Assembly: GCA_965200045.1 (NCBI GenBank) | Contig: OZ241330.1 | Coordinates: forward strand, 496,001 to 560,000 | Origin: Bin25 sp026709415 | Lineage (GTDB): Bacteria; Bacteroidota; Bacteroidia; Flavobacteriales; Flavobacteriaceae | Reading direction: 5' to 3' | Length of the DNA stretch: 64,000 nt | In this document: positions 1 through 9,374 of the stretch, piece after piece | How positions within the stretch are numbered: the first letter of the stretch is position 1 | Layout of the letters: each line of letters begins with the position of its first letter | Translations under genes and position numbers: made by a program | Notes under the pieces: generated by a model | Seen by the model: the letters and a program-made list of their open reading frames with translations, nothing else | What the model was told of the DNA's origin: nothing | Databases searched by the model: none

Positions 1-63
1 ATTGAAAAGGCCACGCCAACCACATTATTAGGCGTTGAACTAAAATATGCAAAAGCCCTTTAG
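1..63 (+). CDS. C-terminal end of an upstream gene, probably MiaB
   Basis: Frame 1 is open from the window edge and stops at TAG 61-63, giving 20 residues ending in ELKYAKAL. MiaB (tRNA 2-methylthio-N6-dimethylallyladenosine synthase) usually precedes the sigma-54 activator / lptE / secG cluster in Bacteroidota, and the ending with a TTLLG motif resembles a TRAM-domain tail. The fragment is too short to prove the assignment. It lies 6 bp upstream of the next start and so probably heads the same operon. Confidence 0.4.
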   Translation: MEKATPTTLLGVELKYAKAL

Positions 64-69
64 AAACTA

Positions 70-1344
70 ATGAACATTCCGATTCAAAACATCAAACAAC
101 GTTTCGAAATCATTGGGAATGATCCGCGATTGATAACGGCCATTGAAACGGCCTACAAAATCGCCAATTCTGATATTTCGGCCCTCATCATTGGAGAAAG
201 TGGTGTTGGGAAAGAAAGCATCCCAAAAATAATTCATCAATATTCCCATCGAAAACACGCTAATTATTTTGCCCTAAACTGTGGATCCATTCCTGAAGGC
301 ACCATCGACAGTGAATTATTTGGTCATGAAAAAGGAGCTTTTACCGGTGCCACACAAGCGCGAGCCGGTCACTTTGAACAAACCGATAAAGGAACCATAT
401 TTCTTGATGAAGTGGCCGAATTACCCCTGTCGACTCAAGTACGACTATTGAGAGTCCTGGAATCCGGTGAGTTCATCCGTGTCGGCTCTTCCAAAGTCCA
501 AAAAACCGATGTGCGCATCATTGCTGCCACCAATGTTGATATTCAAAAAGCACTTGACTCTAAAAAGTTTCGAGAAGATTTGTACTACCGATTGTGTAGT
601 GTCCAAATTTTTCTGCCGCCCTTAAGAGAACGAGGGGATGATATTTTACTATTGTTTCGAAAGTTTGCTTCTGAATTTGGCACCAAATACCGTCGCCCCA
701 ATATACAATTGGATGAAAACGCCAAAAAGGTAGCTCTCAATTATCGCTGGAAAGGAAATATCCGACAATTAAGAAACGCCGTTGAGCAACTTTCTGTTCT
801 TGAAATAAATCCACTGATTTCAGAACAAGCCCTCCGTAGTTGTTTCCCCGATATGGGATCTCGACTACCGATGGTTCTTTCAAAAAGCAGTGCCGAAGAC
901 CAGGTATTAGAGGATCGAGAAGTGTTGTACAAACTCCTGTTCGACATGAAACGAGAACTGAATGATTTAAGAGGCTTGGTTTTGGAAATATTAAATCAAA
1001 AAGACTCTTCCATAAAATTAGAAGCTAAAGAATCTATTGTTAAAAGGCTTTTTGGAAAAGAATCCAATGAAAAAAGGGAGCTTGCTGAACCAGAAAAAAT
1101 GCCATACCCCACGGAAAGAGAAATTGAATCCATTGAACCCGATCAAAATGACTATCGATTTGTAGAAGAATTAGAAGACCAACCCGTATCTCTACAAGAA
1201 AAAGAAATTGAAATGATTAAAAGCGCACTTACGAGAAGTAAAGGTAAGCGTCGATTGGCAGCCAAAGAACTTGGTATTTCTGAAAGAACGCTCTACCGTA
1301 AAATCAAAAGTTATAATCTAAGTAAAGATGAACTTGTTGACTAA
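70..1344 (+). CDS. Sigma-54-dependent transcriptional activator (AAA+ / Fis-type HTH)
   Basis: This 424-residue protein has Walker A GESGVGK at 42-48, the sigma-54 contact loop GAFTGA at 89-94, Walker B around IFLDEVAE near 110-117 and sensor residues near RLREDLYYR. Residues 380-418 form a Fis-type helix-turn-helix (KRRLAAKELGISERTLYRK). It has no receiver domain. The AAA+ domain begins almost at the N-terminus, so any sensory input must come from another protein. The region 270-370 is charged and looks like a linker. Its stop overlaps the lptE start by 17 bp. The family opens promoters with RpoN; the targets are not visible here. Confidence 0.93.
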   Translation: MNIPIQNIKQRFEIIGNDPRLITAIETAYKIANSDISALIIGESGVGKESIPKIIHQYSHRKHANYFALNCGSIPEGTIDSELFGHEKGAFTGATQARAGHFEQTDKGTIFLDEVAELPLSTQVRLLRVLESGEFIRVGSSKVQKTDVRIIAATNVDIQKALDSKKFREDLYYRLCSVQIFLPPLRERGDDILLLFRKFASEFGTKYRRPNIQLDENAKKVALNYRWKGNIRQLRNAVEQLSVLEINPLISEQALRSCFPDMGSRLPMVLSKSSAEDQVLEDREVLYKLLFDMKRELNDLRGLVLEILNQKDSSIKLEAKESIVKRLFGKESNEKRELAEPEKMPYPTEREIESIEPDQNDYRFVEELEDQPVSLQEKEIEMIKSALTRSKGKRRLAAKELGISERTLYRKIKSYNLSKDELVD

Positions 1345-1858
1345 ACCAATGGCTTTTGTCTTTTTTTGCTTTTTGGGACTCATGACAGTCAAGTGTGGTA
1401 TTTATAGTTTTACTGGCGCTTCTATTCCCCCAGGAACGAGTACTTTTCAAGTGGATTTTTTTGAAAATCAAGCAGGAAATCGACCCGGTTCGACCGTTGA
1501 GCCCGGTCTAGATCAAGATTTTACAGTGGCACTGCAAGACATCATCAATAATCAATCGACACTTGATTTAGTCACTAGAAACGGAGACTTGATTTATCAA
1601 GGGGAGATTGTAGAATATAGCGTAACACCCATGTCGGCCACGGCTGAAATTACTGCTTCTCAAAATCGATTGAAAATGCGGGTTGATTTCCGATTCATCA
1701 ACACCAAAAATGAAGAAGATGATTTTGAACGGTCCTATCAATTCCATTATGATTATCCAGCAGAGTTACAGGTTTTTGATATCCGAGACGAAGCTCATGA
1801 AGTGATTTTCGAACGAATCACTCAAGATATTTTTAATGACACACTGGCCAAATGGTAA
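1328..1858 (+). CDS. lptE: LptE-like LPS assembly lipoprotein
   Basis: A 176-residue lipoprotein with hydrophobic signal MAFVFFCFLGLMTVKC and lipobox Cys followed at once by GIYSFTGASI, the hallmark of the Bacteroidota LptE family. In that family the protein plugs the outer-membrane LptD channel that delivers LPS. Two starts are possible: ATG 1328, inside the previous gene, and ATG 1349; the second gives a tighter signal peptide. The gene overlaps its neighbours by 17 and 7 bp, so it is translationally coupled. Confidence 0.88.
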   Translation: MNLLTKPMAFVFFCFLGLMTVKCGIYSFTGASIPPGTSTFQVDFFENQAGNRPGSTVEPGLDQDFTVALQDIINNQSTLDLVTRNGDLIYQGEIVEYSVTPMSATAEITASQNRLKMRVDFRFINTKNEEDDFERSYQFHYDYPAELQVFDIRDEAHEVIFERITQDIFNDTLAKW

Positions 1859-2415
1859 ATCAGTTAAATTCGATTTTTGGATTTAAAAATCTCAAGGTTC
1901 ATCAAATTAAATCAAAACTTGATTCCATTATTTCCAAACATCCCTATTTCCATTTAGCTCAATTGTACCGTCTTCAATTAAACAAACGGACGCCATCAAA
2001 TCAAAAATATTTATCTCAAGTGGCGGTTAACACCTATCATAGAAGTTTATTAAAACATTGTTTAGAAAAAGAATTAACTGAAGAAAAACCATCAACTGCG
2101 GTGATTGAAAAAGAATCTGTAAAATCAAAAAAAATCGATGATTTAATCGACATGCCTGATTCCACTAGAGTGGTCCGAAGCAACCCAACTCCATCGGTTT
2201 ATGGTAAAGTGGATCTATCAAAAAACCGATTGGTTCAGACGAATGAAGTCTTTACAGAAACATTGGCTGAACTCTATTTAAAACAACACCAATATCAAAA
2301 AGCTATTGAAGTGCTGACCTTTCTAAAATCTACTGATTCCAAAAAAAGTGATTATTTTGCGCGCCGAATCAGAGAAGTTCAAAGACAACAAAAGGAATCA
2401 AAACATAATCATTAA
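1852..2415 (+). CDS. Uncharacterised protein of the lptE-secG interval
   Basis: A 187-residue soluble protein with no signal peptide. The N-terminal 50 residues (HPYFHLAQLYRLQL) and the C-terminal stretch near 135-170 (ETLAELYLKQHQYQKAIEVL) look like isolated TPR-type helical hairpins joined by a charged linker with many Lys and Ser. A protein of this kind occurs at this place in many Bacteroidota. It overlaps lptE by 7 bp and ends 11 bp before secG. The function is unknown; a scaffold role is only a guess. Confidence 0.75.
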   Translation: MVNQLNSIFGFKNLKVHQIKSKLDSIISKHPYFHLAQLYRLQLNKRTPSNQKYLSQVAVNTYHRSLLKHCLEKELTEEKPSTAVIEKESVKSKKIDDLIDMPDSTRVVRSNPTPSVYGKVDLSKNRLVQTNEVFTETLAELYLKQHQYQKAIEVLTFLKSTDSKKSDYFARRIREVQRQQKESKHNH

Positions 2416-2426
2416 GTCTCAGACAG

Positions 2427-2798
2427 ATGTTCACCATTTTCATTGTTCTTATCATTCTTATCTGTCTTTTATTGATTTTGGTGATTATGGTGCAAAACCC
2501 AAAAGGAGGCGGGTTGTCATCCGCTTTTGGTGGAGCTGGCTCTCAACAATTGGGGGGTGTCCAAAAGACCACAGATTTTTTAGACCGTAGTACTTGGGTG
2601 TTGGCCATTTTCTTGTTGGTACTTATACTGATGTCAAATGTCACCTTAACTCGCCAAGGAAATGTCGACTCGATTCTTTTAGACGATACCGTACCGGTCG
2701 AAGAAGTGATTCCTGAAACCTTACCAGAACAAGAACCGACTCCGGTCGAAGATTTGCCTGAACTGCCTGAAGAGTTGCCCCCTCCAACTGAAGAGTAA
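2427..2798 (+). CDS. secG: Preprotein translocase subunit SecG
   Basis: A 123-residue membrane protein. Transmembrane segment 1 (about 3-22) is followed by the conserved cytoplasmic loop QNPKGGGLSSAFGG, QQLGG and a second membrane segment at about 56-73. The C-terminal tail is rich in Glu and Pro, as often seen in Bacteroidota SecG. It helps SecYE move proteins across the inner membrane. It is the last gene of the operon before the 128-bp gap to groES. Confidence 0.93.
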   Translation: MFTIFIVLIILICLLLILVIMVQNPKGGGLSSAFGGAGSQQLGGVQKTTDFLDRSTWVLAIFLLVLILMSNVTLTRQGNVDSILLDDTVPVEEVIPETLPEQEPTPVEDLPELPEELPPPTEE

Positions 2799-2926
2799 TC
2801 CCCTGTGGTCTAAATTTATGACACAATGTCACCACACGAGGTGCCATTTGAGCTGAATTAACCCATTGGCATAATTTCTGAAAAGTAATTGGCGTTATTA
2901 ATTTTTAATAAAATACAACAATAACT

Positions 2927-3205
2927 ATGAGTAAATTAAGTATTACACCTCTAGCAGATAGAGTTCTTATCGAACCGGCTGCTGCTGAGGAAAAAACAGC
3001 ATCAGGGTTAATTATTCCCGATACGGCTAAAGAAAAACCACAAAAAGGGACTGTTGTTGCAATAGGACCTGGAACTAAAGAAAATCCCATCACTGTCAAA
3101 GTGGGACAAACGGTTGTCTATGGTAAATATTCAGGCACTGAACTACCCTACAATGGTGTGGATTATCTCATTATGAAAGAAAGCGATATACTCGCAATTA
3201 TTTAA
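2927..3205 (+). CDS. groES: GroES co-chaperonin
   Basis: A 92-residue protein with the GroES N-terminus LTPLADRVLIEP-like (here ITPLADRVLIEP), the mobile loop region EEKTASGLIIPDTAKEKPQKG and the YGKYSGTEL / ESDILAII ending. It forms the heptameric lid on GroEL. It lies 17 bp upstream of groEL and so is cotranscribed. I see no CIRCE element in the 128-bp leader; a short TGACA-CAA-TGTCA inverted repeat at 2819-2831 is the only symmetric site there. Confidence 0.97.
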   Translation: MSKLSITPLADRVLIEPAAAEEKTASGLIIPDTAKEKPQKGTVVAIGPGTKENPITVKVGQTVVYGKYSGTELPYNGVDYLIMKESDILAII

Positions 3206-3222
3206 TCTTTAAATTTCAAAAA

Positions 3223-4860
3223 ATGGCTAAAAAAATTGTATTTGATGTCGAAGCTAGAGAAGGCATAAAAAAGGGGGTCGACGCCCTAGCTGAAGCGGTA
3301 AAAGTGACCCTCGGACCTAAAGGTCGAAACGCTATTATTGGCAAATCATTTGGTGCACCACAAGTAACAAAGGATGGTGTGACCGTTGCTAAAGAAATCG
3401 AACTAGAAGACAACCTTGAAAACATGGGAGCTCAGATGGTCAAAGAAGTAGCATCGAAAACAAATGATATTGCTGGAGATGGTACTACCACAGCGACGAT
3501 TCTTGCCCAAAGCATTGTTAAAGAAGGCCTGAAAAACGTGGCTGCAGGGGCTAACCCCATGGATCTAAAAAAGGGGATAGACAAAGCAGTGGCTAAAGTC
3601 GTAGAATATCTAGAGAAAACGGCGGTAGAGGTTGGGGGTTCCTCTGAAAAAATCCATAATGTGGCTAGTATTTCTGCCAATAATGATACCGCTATTGGTT
3701 CTATCATTACGGAGGCATTTGATAAAGTTGGTCAAGAAGGGGTCATTACGGTGGATGAAGCTAAAGTTTCTGATACTTATGTGGATGTGGTTGAAGGAAT
3801 GCAGTTCGATAGAGGGTATCTGTCTCCTTATTTCGTTACCGATTCTGAAAAGATGACCACATCACTGGAAAAGACCAAAATCCTTTTGTTTGATAAAAAA
3901 ATATCTACAATGAAAGATTTGACTCCAGTTCTCAACAATGTCTTAGAATCTGGGTCCCCTCTTTTAATTATTGCTGAAGATGTTGATGGTGAAGCCTTGG
4001 CCACCTTGGTTGTTAACAAACTGAGAGGCGTCCTAAAAATAGGAGCCGTGAAAGCGCCTGGCTTTGGTGATCGACGAAAAGCCATGCTTGAAGACATTGC
4101 TATTTTGACTGGAGGGACCGTGATTTCTGAAGACCAAGGTCATAAACTAGAAAACACAACGATTGATATGTTAGGCACGGCTGATTTGGTTACTATAGAT
4201 AAAGACAACACAACCATTGTGGGGGGTCTAGGAGAAAAAGATTCTATTACCCGACGGGTTAATGAAATCAAAAATCAAATCGAAACCACCACATCAGATT
4301 ATGATAAAGAAAAGTTGCAAGAGCGTCTGGCTAAATTATCTGGCGGAGTGGCTGTTTTATATGTTGGAGCTCCTTCTGAAGTAGAAATGAAAGAAAAGAA
4401 AGATCGGGTTAATGATGCGCTCCATGCCACTCGAGCAGCTATCGAAGAAGGTATTGTAGCTGGAGGAGGTGTGGCTCTCTTGAATGCCAAATCTAGTCTT
4501 GATAAAATCAAAGTCGAAACTGAAGATGAAAAGACAGGGATTCAAATTGTACGAAGAGCCTTAGAGTCTCCCCTTCGAACCATTGTTGAAAATTCAGGTG
4601 CTGAAGGCTCCGTTGTTGTTTCTAAAGTTGAAGAAGGCGATGCTAACTATGGATATAATGCCAAAGACGGAAAATATGTCGACATGTTAGAAGCTGGAAT
4701 TATTGATCCAAAGAAAGTAGCTCGAGTAGCTTTGGAAAATGCCGCATCTGTGGCTGGCATGATTGTCACAACCGAATGTGCATTAGCGGACATTAAAGAA
4801 GACAAGCCTGCAGCTGGTCCGCCGATGGGAGGTGGTGGCGGCATGCCGGGAATGATGTAA
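3223..4860 (+). CDS. groEL: GroEL chaperonin, 60 kDa
   Basis: A 545-residue protein of normal length. It has the GDGTTTATILAQ nucleotide motif at about 86-97, the apical-domain sequences of the family (EGMQFDRGYLSPYF) and the C-terminal GGM-type tail (PPMGGGGGMPGMM). It forms the double heptamer that folds proteins together with GroES. No missing catalytic residue is evident. A strong terminator follows 44 bp after the stop. Confidence 0.98.
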   Translation: MAKKIVFDVEAREGIKKGVDALAEAVKVTLGPKGRNAIIGKSFGAPQVTKDGVTVAKEIELEDNLENMGAQMVKEVASKTNDIAGDGTTTATILAQSIVKEGLKNVAAGANPMDLKKGIDKAVAKVVEYLEKTAVEVGGSSEKIHNVASISANNDTAIGSIITEAFDKVGQEGVITVDEAKVSDTYVDVVEGMQFDRGYLSPYFVTDSEKMTTSLEKTKILLFDKKISTMKDLTPVLNNVLESGSPLLIIAEDVDGEALATLVVNKLRGVLKIGAVKAPGFGDRRKAMLEDIAILTGGTVISEDQGHKLENTTIDMLGTADLVTIDKDNTTIVGGLGEKDSITRRVNEIKNQIETTTSDYDKEKLQERLAKLSGGVAVLYVGAPSEVEMKEKKDRVNDALHATRAAIEEGIVAGGGVALLNAKSSLDKIKVETEDEKTGIQIVRRALESPLRTIVENSGAEGSVVVSKVEEGDANYGYNAKDGKYVDMLEAGIIDPKKVARVALENAASVAGMIVTTECALADIKEDKPAAGPPMGGGGGMPGMM

Positions 4861-4903
4861 TACAAACTAGTGTGTTCATGAAATTTCACTGCAGGTGAAA
4901 ATC

Positions 4904-4929
4904 AAAAAGAGTCCATATGGACTCTTTTT
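4904..4929 (+). terminator. Rho-independent terminator after groEL
   Basis: A perfect 26-bp palindrome whose stem AAAAAGAGTCC is followed by GGACTCTTTTTT. The A-tract and T-tract on the two sides make it usable from both strands, but the only nearby gene ending here on the + strand is groEL. Confidence 0.9.
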
Positions 4930-5007
4930 TGTTTCTAAATAGAATCAATCAGTGCCCGTACAAACATGAAATAGCCTCTGTCGTTATTCAAAAAGGAAGC
5001 TCCAGTA

Positions 5008-5415
5008 CTACTTGGAAAGTACATTTTGAGAGTACCAATCAATCAACAAATTAGCCGTTTCATAATTTGTGGCCAGAGATACCCCATGTACATCACAGAC
5101 TCTCATTAGCATACTGATATCCACATCATGTGGATGTTTTCCCAATGGATCGCGCATAAAAATCACGACTGAAATTTCATTTCTGGTAACCATGGCTGCA
5201 ATTTCGGCATCTCCACCATAAGGTCCAGAAGCTACTTTTTCTACATGTTTGATCCCCGCTCGTTCACAATGATAGGCTGTGGTGCCTGTTGCGACCACTT
5301 TGATTTTGGGATGGTTAAAAAATTTCAATCGCTTAGTAACAAAAGAGACCATATCCGGTTTTTTGTTATCGTGAGCAATTAAAGCGATTTTTTTTAGGGT
5401 GAATTTAGATTGCAC
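5008..5415 (-). CDS. mgsA: Methylglyoxal synthase
   Basis: A 135-residue protein that converts dihydroxyacetone phosphate to methylglyoxal and phosphate, a bypass of lower glycolysis. Visible family motifs are IALIAHD near the N-terminus, ATGTTAYH, SGPYGGDAEIA (phosphate loop and catalytic Asp) and DPLGKHPHDVD with the second Asp/His cluster, then LATNYETA. The only start upstream of the conserved block is GTG at 5413-5415; no ATG fits. The gene stands alone, convergent with groEL. Confidence 0.93.
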   Translation of the reverse strand: MQSKFTLKKIALIAHDNKKPDMVSFVTKRLKFFNHPKIKVVATGTTAYHCERAGIKHVEKVASGPYGGDAEIAAMVTRNEISVVIFMRDPLGKHPHDVDISMLMRVCDVHGVSLATNYETANLLIDWYSQNVLSK

Positions 5416-5556
5416 GTATGACTGTTTAATTGTAACTCATCAAAGTCAAAAAAGACGTGCAAAATTAAGTCAAGAGTGTAACTCTATGAATAAAAACAAA
5501 AATTATTTGAGGGATTTTTAAGACTCTATAAAAAGAGGACCACCAATGAAAAATCG

Positions 5557-5629
5557 TTGGCCCACTAGGGATCGAACCTAGACTCTTCTGAACCAAAATC
5601 AGACGTGTTGCCAGTTACACCATGGGCCA
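5557..5629 (-). tRNA. tRNA-Gln (anticodon TTG)
   Basis: A cloverleaf can be drawn: acceptor TGGCCCA pairs with TGGGCCA, anticodon stem TCTGA/TCAGA holds loop TTTTGGT with anticodon TTG, and the T-arm is CTAGG-TTCGATC-CCTAG. The discriminator is A, and CCA is not encoded, so it must be added enzymatically. Confidence 0.95.
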
Positions 5630-5893
5630 GCGTCGGCAAATTTACTTTTTTTGTTGTATTCCCTAATGATTGAAACCCGTTATTTGTACAATTGTCCGTT
5701 GAGTTTTCAACTTGAAAGTTAAAGTTAGGCCATTGTTACTTCAAATTGTCTGTGCCTTAGATATCGAAAATTAGGGGATCCCGTTCGCAAGACTATATGA
5801 GGTCTTGTGAAGTTATTGGAAGCTTCAAATCAATTAATTTTAACCTTTCTGCTTGTGGAAACTTGGGAGTTAATATGAGTATAACGGCGATTG

Positions 5894-7506
5894 ATGCATA
5901 GAGATTTACACATTTCTGATAATATTGATGTATTAAGAAGTTTGAGGGATGATTTTGTTGATCTGATTTATTTAGACCCTCCTTTTAATTCTAAAAAGCA
6001 ATACGCAGGGGCCATTGCTACCTAAGCCGAAAAGCAAAAGTTTACAGATACCTGGAAATGGAATGCTTTAAAAACAGAATGGCTTGGAGAAATAGACCGA
6101 AAAAATCCTGCTTTGTCTCAAATCATTGAAGCTAGCAGGACAACCCAAGGAGATGGCACCGTTGCATATCTCACCATGATGGCAATTCGGTTAATAGAAA
6201 TGCAACGAGTTTTGAAGCCTAGTGGGAGCATCTATCTACATTGTGATGATGATGCAAACTCTTATTCACGGTTATGTATGGATGCGGTTTTTGGACATAA
6301 AAATTTTAAAAATTCGATTACTTGGCGTCGATTCACTTCTCACAATGACGCTAAGCGATTTGGAAGAATCACAGACACCATTTTGTTTTATCCCAGTGGG
6401 GATCATTACACTTGGAAACCGGAAAGAATTGCCACTGAACTGATTCCAGAAGAATTAAATAAAAAGCACCCCAAAAAAATGATGAAAGGGGTCGCTACTA
6501 TGTGAGGGACTTAACTGGTCAAGGCGTCACAAAAAGGGATTCGGGAAAACCTTGGCGGGGGTTTAGCCCATCTGACAAAGGTAGGCATTGGTCTGTCCTT
6601 TTGACTGGAGGTTTTGCCCAGTGGATTGAAGATCATTATATACCTGATTATCGAGGTTTAAAATCGATTCAAAGTCGCTTAGATGCATTAGATAGTGTCA
6701 ATATGATTATCCATCCCAATGGACGAAGAAAATGGTCAGGGATTAAAAGGTTCGAACAGTCAGAAGTAGGTAAATTACCACAAAATTTGATTCTTGAACC
6801 AATAGGGTTTACCAATTATAACAAAAGAGGGCGACCACAAGTTGATGAATTCACTGGATGGGCAACACAAAAACCTTTGGAGTTATTGCGACCGTTAATC
6901 AAAGTGTCTTCCAATCCTGGTGATTTAGTGCTGGATCCTTTTTGCGGCTGTGCCACAGCGTGTGTTGCTGCTGAGCTTGAGAACCGTCAATGGATCGGAA
7001 TTGATATCTGCGAAGAAGCGGAAACCATTACTAATTATAGGCTTGAAGGGGTCGTCAAAAACGATATTGAGTCTCGTGCTAAGGGGGTCAAACCAAATGT
7101 TATCAAGAAAAAGAAATACAAACTGTTTACAACACCTTACAGCCGTGAATCAACGTCAACCAAACGGTCTTATCGGTCGCAAGAAAATTTAGATAAGTTA
7201 TATGGTATGCAGAGAGGAGACTGTCCAAGTTGTGGAAATCGCTATAGGGCAAAAGACATGCATGTCGATCATATCATTCGTAGAGATGTCGGTGGAGATG
7301 ATCTTAAAAACCTACAATTATTGTGCGGGCATTGCAATTCGACCAAAGGACCTGATACCATGAGCGCCTTGTGGAAAAGGTTAATCAAAGGAGGCGTCAT
7401 ATCAAAAGACATCGCCAAAACCCTTGAAAAAAATGGAACCATATCCATTCGGAAAAGCGATGAGTTTAGTGTTCCAATTCATGGCATTGATTCCTCCATT
7501 ACATGA
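5894..7506 (+). pseudogene. Broken DNA methyltransferase fused to an HNH nuclease domain
   Basis: Read through its defects, this is a beta-class amino-methyltransferase (motif IV DPPF near residue 28, motif I DPFCGCATACVAA later at about 6936-6974) followed by a C-terminal HNH domain (CPSCGNRY, HVDHI, DDLKNLQLLCGHCN, 7222-7347). Two lesions are visible. An in-frame TAA at 6023-6025 sits where related proteins suggest Gln, consistent with CAA to TAA. A one-base loss in a run of seven A at 6473-6479 shifts the frame between KKHPKK and the conserved RYYVRDLTGQG. The parts on both sides still read as conserved protein, so inactivation is recent. A modification enzyme fused to a nuclease-like domain suggests a former restriction-modification or base-recognition role. 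Confidence 0.85.
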
Positions 7507-7605
7507 TAAATGCTTGAGAAAGAACGCCCAAAATTTTATTGAGCTTAAACAACAAATGTTTACCCACCAACATTTTATTTGTTAATTTCAACTTCCCAAA
7601 GGCAT

Positions 7606-7634
7606 TGCATTACAAAATATTTATTACTTTGGTA
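7606..7634 (+). promoter_or_regulatory. Probable promoter of the CBS-domain gene
   Basis: TTG at about 7606 is followed, at roughly Bacteroidota spacing, by TTACTTTG, close to the TAnnTTTG -7 consensus. The element lies about 25 bp upstream of the ATG at 7659. Confidence 0.4.
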
Positions 7635-7658
7635 AGTTCCTAATCATAAAAAGTTCAT

Positions 7659-8150
7659 ATGGCAATCAAGAGTTTTCAAGGAGCACAAATACGAAAAAAA
7701 AAGCCGGAACAAAACAAGACTTTGGTTTCTGACTTAATGGCTAGAAATTTGGTCACGTTTTCACCTGAACAAACACTTCAAGATGTCATACGAGCTTTTA
7801 TCAAGCATAGAATATCCGGAGGTCCCGTTGTTGATCGTTCTGGAAAGATTATCGGTATTATTTCAGATGCTGATTGCATGAAACAGATTTCGGATTCCCG
7901 TTATTTCAATATGCCCTTTATCAATCGAAAAGTAGAATTATTGATGAGCAAAACCGTCATCACCATTCAAAATGATCAAACCATTTTTGATGCTGCCTCC
8001 CTTTTTTACAATACCAAATTGCATCGTTTTCCTGTTTTAGACAAAAGAGGCCGATTGGTCGGTCAAATCAGTTTACGTGATGTCTTAATTGGGGCTTACA
8101 AACTAAAAAGTAGAAGTTGGAAGCATAAAAAGATTCCGCTGAAATCATAG
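7659..8150 (+). CDS. Protein with two CBS domains
   Basis: A 163-residue protein made of an N-terminal basic stretch and a tandem CBS pair at about 24-80 and 92-150 (VSDLMARNLVTFSPEQTL, ISGGPVVDRSGKIIGIIS; then LMSKTVITIQNDQTI, FPVLDKRGRLVGQISLRD). Such Bateman modules bind adenine nucleotides and usually regulate a partner. There is no attached enzyme domain, so the partner is unknown. It stands alone between accessory genes. Confidence 0.85.
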   Translation: MAIKSFQGAQIRKKKPEQNKTLVSDLMARNLVTFSPEQTLQDVIRAFIKHRISGGPVVDRSGKIIGIISDADCMKQISDSRYFNMPFINRKVELLMSKTVITIQNDQTIFDAASLFYNTKLHRFPVLDKRGRLVGQISLRDVLIGAYKLKSRSWKHKKIPLKS

Positions 8151-8242
8151 TAGTTTTATATTCATTAGTTTTGACCCCTTAAAATCCGTGGTTTCTACAT
8201 CAAATTTGGTTTAATATTTAGAATTCAGTTTTATCATATTTA

Positions 8243-9370
8243 ATGCCTCTACAAAATCAAATTAAAGATGTGCTCAAAAGATTGAAAGAAAAGTATGAGG
8301 ATTTGAAGCCAACTAAGCCGGATGAAATTAATACTGAAGATAAGTTTGTAATTCCATTATTGGATTGTTTAGGTTATCCCGTCTATAGTCATGATTTAGT
8401 AGAAAGAAGGTATCTTGCTAATAAAAGAAAACCTTATTCTAAAGGCAGTACCGATGCGGGAAGGGTCGATTTTGCCATTAAAGATGAAGTAACGAAAGAA
8501 CCTAAAATTTTCATTGAATGTAAACGATTGGATAGTTCACTTGATGATGGTCCTACTGGTAATACCCCAGTTGATCAAACCAAAAGTTATTTTGATTTAA
8601 ACATCTCTGTAGATTTTGCAATACTAACTAACGGCTATGAGTACAGAATTTATTCAGATTTAGATAATCCGAACTCTCTTGATTCTAAACCCTTTAAAGA
8701 ATTCAATTTAAATAACTATTCCCAAGATGATATAAAGATTTTAGAGCTGATTTCTAAAGGTTACGATGTCGAAAAGGTCAAAAAGTTTGCTCGTGATAGT
8801 TTTGATAAAAGAGACTTATTGACTTATTTGAGTGAGAATTTAACGGAAAATCCTTGTTTAGAATTTATTAAGTTTTTATCCAAAGAAGTCTTTGGGGATA
8901 GAAAAAGTAAAAACGTTAAAAAAACCCAAAGTTTACTGCCTTTTGCAATTAAAGAATTAATGTTTAGTCAAGAGAGAGCTATTGAATGTCCAAAAAAGCA
9001 AGAAATTTGTTCAACTGTCCCGAAAGATGATGCCATAAACGTTTTTGATATAAAAGAGCTGAGCTACATCAAACCTGAATATATAATTTTTGAAAATCAA
9101 AAAGAAGATATGACCAATTGGCGTGATGTTCTTGAGTGCTTGATGAAAAAGTTGCTTGATCGAGATGTCGCTGGTATTTCTCAATTACATGCGAAAAGTA
9201 TTTCTACTCAGAGAAAATGGAGAGATTCTAGAGACATAGGCCATGGATATTACATTGAAGCAAACAAATCTGCAAAGGATATTTTATCTGTCCTAAAAAA
9301 ATCTTTATCCCATCTAAATCTTAAAGATGCTTTGTATTTATCAATCCGGCATACTAAAACTTTAAAATAA
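8243..9370 (+). CDS. Orphan nuclease with HsdR N-terminal (PD-D/ExK) domain
   Basis: A 375-residue protein. Residues 30-150 match the type I restriction R-subunit N-terminal fold: acidic helix EDKFVIPLLDCLGY, core VDFAI with D76, IECK with E92 and K94, and Q112 in DQTKSYF. The helicase motor and the HsdS and HsdM partners are absent. The C-terminal part (about 290-375: WRDVLECLMKKLLDRD, RKWRDS) matches no family that I can name. It may be a stand-alone defence or modification-dependent nuclease. It follows the broken methyltransferase-HNH gene by 1 kb, which suggests a former defence cluster. Confidence 0.7.
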   Translation: MPLQNQIKDVLKRLKEKYEDLKPTKPDEINTEDKFVIPLLDCLGYPVYSHDLVERRYLANKRKPYSKGSTDAGRVDFAIKDEVTKEPKIFIECKRLDSSLDDGPTGNTPVDQTKSYFDLNISVDFAILTNGYEYRIYSDLDNPNSLDSKPFKEFNLNNYSQDDIKILELISKGYDVEKVKKFARDSFDKRDLLTYLSENLTENPCLEFIKFLSKEVFGDRKSKNVKKTQSLLPFAIKELMFSQERAIECPKKQEICSTVPKDDAINVFDIKELSYIKPEYIIFENQKEDMTNWRDVLECLMKKLLDRDVAGISQLHAKSISTQRKWRDSRDIGHGYYIEANKSAKDILSVLKKSLSHLNLKDALYLSIRHTKTLK

Positions 9371-9374
9371 TAAA

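Noticed and set aside
5785..5812. Small hairpin CAAGAC...GTCTTG near 5790 as a terminator
   Set aside because: Short stem with no T-run, and no gene ends there.
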